A stretch of 64,000 nt of DNA from Hoplostethus atlanticus (lineage: Eukaryota > Chordata > Actinopteri > Trachichthyiformes > Trachichthyidae): the NCBI GenBank assembly GCA_034670405.1, contig JAXDDX010000057.1, forward strand, positions 983,501 through 1,047,500, in the 5' to 3' direction. Made by a program: the position numbers and the translations under genes. Shown here one piece after another: positions 8,653 to 20,600 of the stretch (its first letter is position 1; each line of letters begins with the position of its first letter). The notes below the pieces were generated by a model. The model was given only the letters and a program-made list of their open reading frames with translations. It ran no database searches and was not told where the DNA came from.

Positions 8653-11600
8653 ACACGTTTTTTTCCACTCAGAATGAACATTCACCACTAGCCTGTGTTT
8701 CGTTTTGGAGATGATATGAATCAGATACAGATATTTGATGCGGGCCTCTTATTTTGCCTCTCAGTGAGTCAAGCTTCAAAAAGCCTGATAATACTTTCCA
8801 GTGACCCTCCAACCATTCCTGTTGAGTGATTCTCATCAGTCACTTCCTCAGCTGATTGAGTCATCATGCTGCGCCCTTTGTTAGTCAGCTGCATGCCAGG
8901 TGCATTGTGAAGCTCATTGGATTTGCAATGACATTTGACATGGGACACCTGCTATGAATGTGATAGTAAGAGAGCAGGAGGGCCTCTGGGACAGAGCAAT
9001 AGAAAGCCAGCAATTTGTTATGTAGAGTACAGTTATCTAACAGGCTCAGCTTTTAAGAAGTCATGATTTTGTTGGTGTAAATGTGTGGCACTGGACCTTT
9101 TTATTGAAATGGAGACTGAATCAATTATTATTTGGTATCATAACAAATTTTCTTTTCTGCTTGTCAAACTTCAAGTCTTAATTAGGGTAAAATATCATGT
9201 ATGCAAAATATACCCAGCTGGGATCAGCTTCCAGAGACCAGACTTTGGGAGAGCTGGCTTTATTCTACATCTCTTCAGCTCTGCCTCTGGTACTGTAGGT
9301 TTGTCCTGTATGTTACTTAGGGATTTCTCTACAGTGTTGAGAGCCATTTTGAGAGTTGTTTTTGTCAATTGTGGAAGATCTAGGTTTACAGGCATCTTTT
9401 ATATATTATTTTAAAAAGATCAAACGTATTTCACAGTATCACATCGATATGAGTGAGCAGTTAACTAACTAGCGATGCTACCAGTTTCTTTCTATGCCTT
9501 AGCAATACAATGTTATTATTTCTCCCTCTTGCAGTGAAAATGGACAGTGCAGGCTACATGGCTAATACCATGAGAGGATAATACATAACATACAATATAG
9601 ATGCATACAACATTTTTATTTTTTCCAGTGGCGATCTAAAAATATGTGGCATGGATAGGAATCTGTGAGTGGGGGTAAGAGTGTGTACACATCTAACATC
9701 TATTGTTCCACTTAGCATTGTGTCTCTCACACACCAACATACTGTTGCTCTTCACGATTGGGCGCCAAACTAAATCTGCAAAATGTAAAATGTCTACATC
9801 CACATGTATAGTAAGTACATTACTCAGAAGCCAAATGAGATTTTCTGCTCTGCCTCTTGTTTCTTTTTAAGACAGCCCTGAAGCACTGGGTGTTTAGGTT
9901 TTAAACTAATGCAGACTGTCACATGAACAAAGACATCCTTCCCTTTCAGGAGTGATCTGCCGTTTTCAACAAAGCAATGACATTCTTGTTGAACATATTT
10001 ACACAATGTATACGTGCATGCCTTGGTCTTTTCATAAATAAGAGTGCATGCCTCTTTGAGCTGAAAGGGACTTTGCCATTCGTGAGCTGTATGGTTTTGT
10101 ATGTGAGATATGTTTCTGAAAGAGGCTATATTAGCCCACTTCCTTTAAGATGTGTAGACACTTGTCTGCAACATAGCTTCTGGGGAACATTAAATCTTTT
10201 GATGTGGATATCCAGCCAAATGCATCTCAGTGCAGAGGAGCTGATTTGATCAGACAAGCTGAAGTCATATACTTGGGCCACTGAGATAGCCAACATTTCT
10301 CATCACTTAAGCTTGCCTGAATGTATGATCAACAGAATTCAGTGAGAGATTCCAAATTAACTCCAAAGTCAAAAGTGACTTGGAAACAATAACTATTTTA
10401 TAGAAATTATTCTTAGGGGCGTGGAAGTGACTTAAATGATTAGACACCCTGTAAAACTGTGCACGAGGAAGAGCTTAAAACTGTATTTGACTGTTGAGTT
10501 AATGTGCTTCCTTACTGTAATAAGAGGCACATTTCTGTGAGACCCAAATGTGGAATATGTACACTGCCAGCTCTGCTCAAGAAAATGTTTTTCTTCTTTC
10601 CTGTAACAGTCTCTGACACATTCATTTGAACCATAAACAGGAAAACAATTCACCTTTATCGTCAGTCACTCGCCTCAGCAAACCTGTGGTCAGTGTCATA
10701 GCAGTTACAGGCTCTCACCAGAGGAATGTATCGAAAGCCTTCTTGCTATTGCTAATGTTGTCTGACTCAGAAGTAGAAATCAGTTCCCTTTGTAAGGAAA
10801 CTGGTTCATACTTCATATGATCCAATATTGGATCTACAGTATTAGATTTTTTTTGTTCACAAATAATTGCATTTTGGCAACCTCTGATAAAAGGCTTTTC
10901 TGTGCTCTTTAACAGAAAAAATGACTCAGTGCTTACTTTGAGCTTGATATGTGATCCTGCTCAGTGAATGTTAAGTTTTTTTGTTAGAAGATGAAAGGCA
11001 TTACTCTGCTTAGTGTAACATGGGACACAAAGGGCTCCTATTTTCTGGTTTCCAAAATCCAATTGGACTGTCAGAGTAGGCCATTCACTGATCTAATGTT
11101 AGAGTGAATGTCCTCCAGTACCAGTCAGCTGCACAAGCTCACGTACCTGTGGTCTGTTTAGTACAGCCTCATCAGTCTGGCCCACCTTCTACTGATATAT
11201 TCTGTATTTATTAGTTAACCACTCAAACAGCGAAGGATTATCTTGCTTATAGTCTACATCTATTATCCCAGCAGTCAAGTCTAGTTGTTTGCCCTGTATA
11301 TTTTTTCACCTCATCCCCTGTCTTCCTATATTGTGGGTATGCCTTTCATGTGAGTCAAAACTGAAAACTCTTTCCTTATGGGGATGGAGAGCATAATGTG
11401 TGTTCCAGTACGACACCTGTTTTTAATTTCCTAACATGAAAGGCATTCCGATCAAAAGAAACAGAAAAACAATCATTTTGGTTCTGACACAGGGAGTTTG
11501 GTCCTCACCCTATATGTCACCCTTCCTTCCCCTTTCCCCCTTCCGCTTCACTCTAGTGCAGTTTGTAATATGCGGCTTATGTGGGTCTTCGTTTTATAAG

Positions 11601-14600
11601 CGTTGACCTCTGAGTCGGGCCTTTCCTTTGCTGTGGCTAACGCGAGCATGGTTCACAAGTCGGCAGGGTTTCCTCCTGCTGTTGTTGGCTGTCACACAGT
11701 GTGCCTCAGTTTGTTTTATACTATTTACATTTCTCTTCTACGGAGTTGCTGCTTTTTTTTAGTCTGCCGCTCTTGCCACAGCTCCAGTTCCAGTGTGGCT
11801 GTACTACCATAATATCCATTTCCCCCTGGGACAGAGCAGTTTACGGTAAACACAGTACAAAGGGCACAGTACCTGGCCAATCCAACATTCTGCTCTCGTT
11901 AAAACACAACTCCAAATTACTCTAGGCATCTGGTTGCCACAGTTACCAACATGCATACGGTTTTGTTATAGTTACCTGATATTTTATAGGGCCTTCATTT
12001 GTGTTTACAGAAACAACAAGGCTATGTTCTTCAGTCTTTATGAGTTTTCTCTGGAGCTTTTGCCAGATGTGTTTTGTTTTCACTTTCAGGTTTCTTTTCC
12101 CTTTCCAAAGCACTGGCAGACTTTACGTTTGAGAAAGATTTTGTAAGCATGCTGCATACATTCACGTTATATTTTTTCCTTTTTGTTTTCCTTAGCACAA
12201 CATGTATTAGTTTAAAATTTAAACTTTAAGCAGTATGTAGCTTATGTAAAATATAAAAAAAGCACACACCTGCTCTGTTTTGACTGAAATTGTACAGGCT
12301 GCTCATTCTTTTTGCTTTGTAAGGTTCCTAGTTTGCTCAAGTGCACCACAAAATGCTTTATTTTCTGTACCGGACCTTTCTACACATTGTATGCAGGAGA
12401 CCTGAGGAGCGTCAGACAGAGTCATGAACTGATTGGACCCTACTGCAGCACACCCTGCTGGCGCATCTCTGATTTCATTCTAATTCATTCAGAGGATTTA
12501 GTTTTGGCATGTATACAACGTTAAAAGATAAGCACCAGGCTTCCATACTGTACTTCTGTTTTCTATTAACCTTAGGGGAAGTGAAAGTGTATTGTAGCCA
12601 TTACACATTAATTGTCATCAGGTTTACATTAGGCGTGCTGCCATGTACTTCTACCTACAACTGGGTGGCATGTCTCAACTCACATGTGACAGACCTCTCA
12701 CTGGACCAAAATAATAATGATTACTACTACTTACCATCTACATTTAGATGAATACTGTTATAGTACTATACCATTCAATCCCAGTTGAGCAAATCAATTG
12801 AGACTATGTGTAATGGTAAAATGCCAATTTTATACTTATTAGCAGTAAAATGCATTTCTAAATTTGTAGCAGTGATACTTGAGACATATTATGTTGCTAC
12901 ATATGTGTTTGTACACATACATGCTCAGTGGAGCCTCAGAAGCATGAGTCTGGAAGCTTGGGACTGGAAGTCTCCTGGTTTGAAATCTTGAACTGACCCA
13001 GAAAATCTGGGCAGGGAATGAGGAATACTCTATCCTCCTTAAGTACCTGCTTTTGTTGAGGTACCGTTGAGCAAGGCACTTAACTCCAAATAGCTCCAGT
13101 GGATCTGCTCAGTAGCCAACATTTGAAGACTACTGGGCAGCAATATTTGTAGCTTAGTGAATGTGAAGCAGGGAAGTGCTGTCAACTTTCCCTGGATAAC
13201 ACCATCTTTTGAATGAGCTGATAAAAGAGCAAATGTCACTAATATTTCTGTGCATATAAAACAATGAATTATTTTCAAAATATGTTCCATCACCTTACTT
13301 AATCACCAGAGCTATTGGAAATATGTGAACGTTTAACATGTGTTTACATACAAAGCGTTGTTGCAATAGGAATTATGTGCAAGCATGGGAGTGCTTGCAT
13401 CTTGCTTGCACTTTATCAAAATTAAACCACTTCAAGATGTGATTGATACATAAACAACAGAACCTTTTACAAGTCAAATCAATTTGGTCAAATCAATGTG
13501 CTATGGTTATGTGGGTGTAAGTGGTTTGCTTTATATGTGCTACAAAGGTCTCCAAGCTAACAATAGACTTTGCAACTTGGATTGATTGCAGGCATACTTA
13601 CAACAAAGAAATAAGTTGTTGTCACCACTGTCTGTGTGTCCTGCCAGGCTGTGGAGAGCATCTGATTCGCACCATGCTGGCACGGGAATGCTCTGCTGCC
13701 ATGCAGTCTGAAGATGCCCACCAAGCACTGCTGGAGGCTATGCAACAAAAGTTCATCAGTGAGTCAACTCGCCTGATTTCTGGCCCTTTCCATACACACA
13801 GGAGATTATCAGCCAAGCAAGTGTTTGCAGAGACACAGATGCATGGAGAAAATTAGACAACCAAACAGATGTAAAATAAGAAATGAGCTAACAACTGGAA
13901 ACATTGGAAACAAAGGGATCAGAAGAGACAGATTTTGATTTATGGATCATTTTCACATGTTTAAACAGGGCCTTCAATTGTTCCACACTTTCATATTTGA
14001 TAGCCACAGTTATTTTTGGGAGATATAAATGCTTTGTTGACAGTTCATGTGAAGATGTTGTTTTTGTCTTGTTTTTAGAAGTGGTCAGCTTTTAGACAGT
14101 CTTGTTAACTGTGTTTGGCTCTGTTCGCTGGGTTTGTGAATGAGAGTGACCACTGGGAGAGCTCAGAGAGGACAGCGCAGAGGGAGAAAGTATTACACAG
14201 ACAGTGTGGGAACATGTGGTGGTTTGAGCCTTGTTCTGGCCTCCTTTAGAAGTCCATCCCCATTCGTGGCTTTGTCACAGACATCTGTAACACCAAGACA
14301 GTTGGACGGGCTGGATAGAGTAATTGAGTTAATTCTCCTGTTGTTTTCTTTCAAGGCGCACATGAAGTTAAACAAAGCTCCATAAATCCTGCTTTAGAGA
14401 GGAGCAAGGCAGAGTTACATTCAAGTTACATGATCCCTTTAAGTCAAGTTCTCTCAATAGAGTATCTAGAATGATATACCTGCTCTTATAGATGTAACCG
14501 TACCAAAAGAGTTGGATACCTCTGTTCTATGTTTCATATAAATACATCTGACTGTGATAAAGATGGAGCAGCATAGCATCACAGGCAGATTTATTTAGCG

Positions 14601-17600
14601 AGATCACTCTGCATCAGTAACAAGTCTGATGGATACAGCCGCCAAACACATACACAAATATCACTTACTCACAAATGGTCTAATTTAAATAAATGGCTCA
14701 TTCTATTTATTCTTGTTTTGATTGTTATTGATGGGTGAAATAATGCTGAACATTAAAGCAATAATTGAACTTCTTGCATGTTTACGGTGTGCAGAGATGT
14801 CAGATTTATTATGGAATATGTAACAAAACAGAAATTTAAGAGCCTTTTAAAATGTAGCATAAATACCAGGATTTTGTGTGAATGTGGTCCAAGCTATACT
14901 CAACAGTCTTTTATTGAGTGTTGAGCGAGGGGGCATTACTACACAGAACCAAATTCGCCCCCCCCAAAAAAAAGAAAGAAAAGAAACAATGGCGTGCAAA
15001 TGCAACAATAACATTTTCATGAAATGGCCCGATTGGTCCAGTTTTTCTTTGACTTGATGCTGTGTTTATATGTTTCTAGACATGCTGTAGCTGTTCGTAG
15101 TCCGTTTCTGTCCAAACCAAGCACTCGCCCACTTTATTTCCTCTCACAAAGCAGCCAATCCAATGTCAAGCACACCTCATTCAAGCGCACTTCTTCTGAA
15201 GTTTAGTCAGGTATCAAGAAAGCGTCTCACTCCACACAATGACTTTTTCTGTTCTGTGTTTGTGTTTTTTAAAAGTAAGCTTAAAAGCTTTAATTGTAAT
15301 GTAGCTGGATGTTTTTCTTTAAATGAAGCGATTGTGTTCGAGTAGTGTATACAGTGTGTAGAACAATAATTACACCACCTATCATTAACCTATTATGTGC
15401 TAAAACCTGCCCACAGAAATGGATTGAACTGTTTTTTACTGAACAGTCTGCTTAATAAAATAAAGGCATTGGGACAGAATAATTGCTTTCAGTTGTTTCA
15501 CTTGGCCCAGAAAGGTAGACAAGTTGAATGGGAGGAATGTTTCACAGATCACCTTCATTTGATTAAAAGGGCTGTGATTTGTCTAGTTGTTTTACATTTA
15601 TTAGTGCTGGTTTGATACGTCTGAGTGGAGAACTTAACACTGATCAGGAGACAATATTGACTGAAGTAAAACCTGCTGTGTTTGCCATGCTTGTGCCATG
15701 TTCAGTTATCTTAAGTGCCTTGTTTTTTTTTTTTGTGTATCCAGGCTCACCCTTTCTGGCCAGCGAGGATCGTGTTTTGGGTGGGGTAATTGTCTTACGC
15801 TGCTGCAGATGTGCGGAGGCCCAGCCATCCCAAGATATCCAGGGTATACTGGGTAAGACATTAATCAATTTAAACCTTATCACACACAAACCGCATGTCA
15901 CAACTGGTGGTAGGTTAGAGATTTGGCGGTGGATATTTACAAATCCATCATCAGATAGTTGGGGGGTGGGGGGAGGCCCTGTGGCTTTCCTGGCGGGTGG
16001 TCTGTGTTTTAACTTGCACAATCAGGCTCTGGTTTCACACCCTTCGTCTCAGGTTCAAACAGAGACCTCCCACTACAGAATCAACCACTAATCTTCAGGA
16101 AAGTGGAGGCCTTCTCCACACTGCCCACCCTGGCTGCTTGTGTTGATGGATCTGGTTTCTCTACCTGGAGCCCCTGGGAATGTTCCCTTCCCTTCCCAAA
16201 GCTACCTTCATTTTCAGCTGTGTTTGCCTGTGTTCTGTCCTGTTAACTCTGTTTGGGCTACATCTTCAAACCCATACACTCCTGCTGCCATACCGCAAAA
16301 AGAACCTCACACATGCCAAAAAACAGGAGCGCAAAAAGGATATCCAGGGTTTATCTTGGCCCTTGAGGTCCTGTGATGGCAACAGTCAAGGAGCTCCTCT
16401 CATTTGGCTCCCATGTTTGATCTTTAAGACAGTCTTAAAGACTATTCCAGTAAAAATGCTCAAAACAGTCTGAAGTTTTTGCTCCTATTTAAGCAATAAT
16501 GATGAGGGTGTAACTATGGTTCTGGCGAAACATGGAGGGAGGATGCATTTTGGCACTGTGTCCTGGCCTTTAAAAAAATGCATTGATTTTCCTGATGGAG
16601 CCGCTATAATTAAAGTTTAAAAGGCCATAACTTTAAAGGCCATAACTGTTACACCGCCGGTCCGATCTTTGATGAAACTGATCACATGATACAGAATGAT
16701 ACAGATGCATGATTATGTTTATCGCTAGTGTAGGTGCTTTCAGCGTAAACATCACACCTTGACAACTTTATTTCAAGTGAGTGTGAATTGTAAACATGCT
16801 GTAAATCAAGGCCTCGGTTACACAGAAAGCTGTCGGGGCATTGTTCAAGTTCACTGAACAAAGAGGAGCGACTGTTTCTCTGTCAGAGGAGAGGACAACA
16901 TCTTCATTGTGAATTGACACTAATAGCTGACGACCAGTGAAGAGCTATTCATGTTATCTGTATCAGCGCGATCGATGACAAAATACCACTTGCACAATGA
17001 TTGACTGCGTCTTTCCAACACTTGGCAGAGGCCCTGATTGTTGCTGTTTGTGGACTGAAGGCCTCGCTGTGAAAGAGTGTGGATTGCTGCCTCTGCTTCC
17101 ACAGATCAGATTACAGTGGACTGGGAAGGGCTGTGTGTTGATTTGTAAGACTAAACAGTCCCTCAGTATCTCCACCACATCCTTTTGGCGTTGTAATTAA
17201 GTTTCACATCCAACTCACGAGTTCCGCCTTGCAACTGTATGCCATATATTTTCATGATGTATTATGGGCGTACTCAGAGCTGGCCACATTCGAGCATGCC
17301 CTGCCACCTGTCGAACAGAAATGTTTTCCCGCTGGCTTTATTGATTGTGTAACTCCTCGCCTCAGCTAAATGACCAACTTAGTCTATTTTTCCCTCACCC
17401 CACACCCTCTTTTGATCTCTTTCTTTCTGTTTGTATTATTCCTTTTCTCCTCTTTCCTGCCCTGTCCTCTGTCCCCTCTCTGTTGAACCTTTTTTATCTG
17501 TGTTTTTGTCACAGTGGAGTTCCTATGGAGTCACACCACAGAGAGCATGTGTGTCGGCTACATGTCTGCCCAAGACAGCAAAGCCAAGGTGAGCTTCCCA

Positions 17601-20600
17601 ATCAGCCTCACAAACAAAACATCCTGCCATGATGTTTCTCAAGTTCTCAAGGTTCATGCTTTGAATATAACCAGTCTTTAATCTTTCTCTTTAACACATC
17701 TTTTAAGCATGTGCAGGGCGTTGGCTAGCACCACAGTGTGCAGACTAGGTTAAAGAAAAATCATCACAAACTGCCACTTTGGCATGTTCGCAAAATTAAT
17801 GATAATAACCCTTCACTGACCAGTGCCAATGACTTGAAGCTTCAGGCCTTATGAACGTTGTACATCAAATTTTCAATAATGATGTTAATTAGAAAAGTGT
17901 TGAAAACACAAATTGGTCTTCTGGGAAAAAGTGGGGCTGCGTTTGTGAAATGTGTCGGACTGCAGAATAGGAAATGTGATTGCATAGAATGAAGTGGACC
18001 CGAGCCAGCCTTCTGCCTGTAGTTTGACTGTTCCTCCTGAGCAAATTGCTTAATTCACAGTATTATATAAAAGCAGAAATTGGCTACATTTAGAGTTGAA
18101 GGGAAATAGTGCCTTTTACCAAAGATTATAAGAATTATTTTTGTGATCCTGCTGTCAATCAATAATCAGTCTTGTATTCTCTACTATCCAAAAATACACA
18201 CACACATACACACACACTAACACTTCCTTCATTTACCTATACTATAGGAGATTTAGATATCCATGTCTTGATCATGGATCCATGGTTCACTTGCAGATAG
18301 GAACCTGCTGCTTGTTTGGCATTTAGTCTGCTGGAGACCTTGGCTAAAGGATTGTGGAATTAAAACTCCTTGCAAAACTCGTAGAAACGTTCTTGCTCCA
18401 CCAATTTTATTGTGGCAAAAATTTAGAGAAAAAAAAGTGGACCATGAATGTTGTGCAGGCCTACTTTGAGTTTTGCAGTTAAGTCCTTGTCCGGCACCAC
18501 TGAAAGAGGTGGACGTGTGTATCACTTTGATTTACTAAAAATACTTATAAGTAAAGGGTGTTTGAATACGTGACAGTTTGTGGTTTCTGAGGCAACAGTG
18601 CTGAAGTCTCCCGGCTCACGTGTTGTAGTGACTCAGGCTGGTTGGAGCTGATGTAGCTCTGTCACTCTGTATGAAGAGAGGGTACTGTTCAAGCCTGGTT
18701 CAGATTTCAAAGTCTCTCTCTCTCTCTCTCTCTCTATCTCTTGGTTTGTCTCTCTCGTCATTCCCCCACTCTGGCCTTACCTGCTCCTGGAGTACCGCGA
18801 ACAGAGTTTACCTGCAAGTCACACACCACTAGGGATATCAGTATCAATCTGCATATTTGCTAAATGTGCTCTGTGTACTGGGCTTTGTGGAGGAATGTAA
18901 GCATGTCAGCTCTCCTTTCACGCCTGTGCCAACTTAACGAGGTGAGCAGAACACCCTGAACTCGACGCTGTTCACTTTGAATCCCCCAAACAAAAGTTGT
19001 AGTTAGTTTAGTTGTATAGATGTGTAGCGTGTGTTTCAGCTCGGCTCGGACACATCGGGTTTCATCTGATTTCATACATAATATTTGCAGCTAAACATTC
19101 AGCGTGATGAGATATTCATAGCACCTGTCCCGACAAATAATCACACCTGTATTCTGAGCAGATGTGTCTGAAAAAAATTCTTAGCCTATTGGTTATTCAG
19201 TTGAGAGCTTCTTAATGTGGAAGTTGTCTTACTCAGATTGTTTTTAAGTATTACATGAAGTGACTTTCTTTCCAGAGGAAAAGCTTTTCTCACAACTACA
19301 GTATACACACAAACAGATTAGCCTGCCAATAAAGCTTAATATTGAATTCCCAGTAAGTAATCATATGGAACACTGCATTATGCTTCTAAATTGCAAGCCG
19401 ATAAACATCAACAAAACCGTTTACTTTGTCACAGCAACTACAAAGTGATCAATGTCACAAATCTGGAAGTGTGCCAGGAGTGATTCAGGAACTTAGGCCA
19501 GGAGCCACTGGGGTCTAGTGTTAACGCAACCACTGGAAGGCTCTGTAACAGAGATGACTTTGGGCCTGAGGACCAGTCCCAGGACAGGGTGGGTTATATC
19601 AAGGCTATATCACGGCTGTAGAGGTTTTGGGAAGGGACCAGCCAACTCCATCCGCAGTTGCTATTCTACACACGTTGCTCCCATTCCTGTTGGCATCCCA
19701 CTGGGCGTTGCTGACCAGCCAGTCAGAGTCCTCCTTCCTCTGCTCTCCTGTGATAAGAACATGAAAGGCCTGGTACACAGGAGCGAGAGTATTTAGGACA
19801 GAGGTCAGACTGGATTTGTATTGCTCCCTATAGCAGGTTTAACTCTCATGCAGTGTTTTGATACTCAGATTTGTGTATATATATATTTCTGGTGATAAAT
19901 GACAGCTATTATAACTCCCAGGAGAAGTGTGCTGTTGCTCAGTACCAACTGTGTGGGACTTGAGGCCAATCTTGCAGACATTGTACTGGCAGGCTCCTCT
20001 TAGTGTTTTTGTTTCTGGGAAAAGGAGTGCTTGCATCCTAATTCTTTTGACATTGGACTGTGTGAAGAAACTATAAAACGGCAGCACTGGGGAGACGGCG
20101 TCTGGTTTCATTCAAATGCTCACCTGTGTTTGCATTGGATAAGACATCAGGACATCGAGCCATGTTTTACAGAGCTCCACAAAGCTGCATGGACAGGCCA
20201 GTGGTGCTGCCGCCGAAACAGTCAGGCTATTGTTTTATTGTCTGTCATGATTGGACAGATGAAAGAGAAGTGCAGGATCCACAGCGCCACAGTCCTTTTC
20301 TCTGTATGGCTCAGTTCCCTCCTCCTGGACATAATTACCACTATAAAGCTTGTTGCTACTCAAATTGTCTCAAAGGCCAGAGAAATTCAAACGGCGTGCA
20401 ATTCAGGCCTCCTGGCTATTGTCTGCTTTGTCTGTTACACGACAAATGTCTTTTATTATGGTACAGTTTGTTTTTATTTTCCATTTCGTGTGGAGAATCA
20501 ATGGCATATGATTGTTTTTTTAAGAGAAAGGAATGTAAAAGCCACAACATAAAAGCAGCAGCATAGTCATTGAGCTATATTTATCCTCTGGCCTCCTCTG

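Noticed and set aside
20031..20566. Overlapping 173- and 146-codon + strand open frames inside the last TASP1 intron
   Set aside because: No recognisable motif, no good splice or start context, and two frames open at once; most likely chance.
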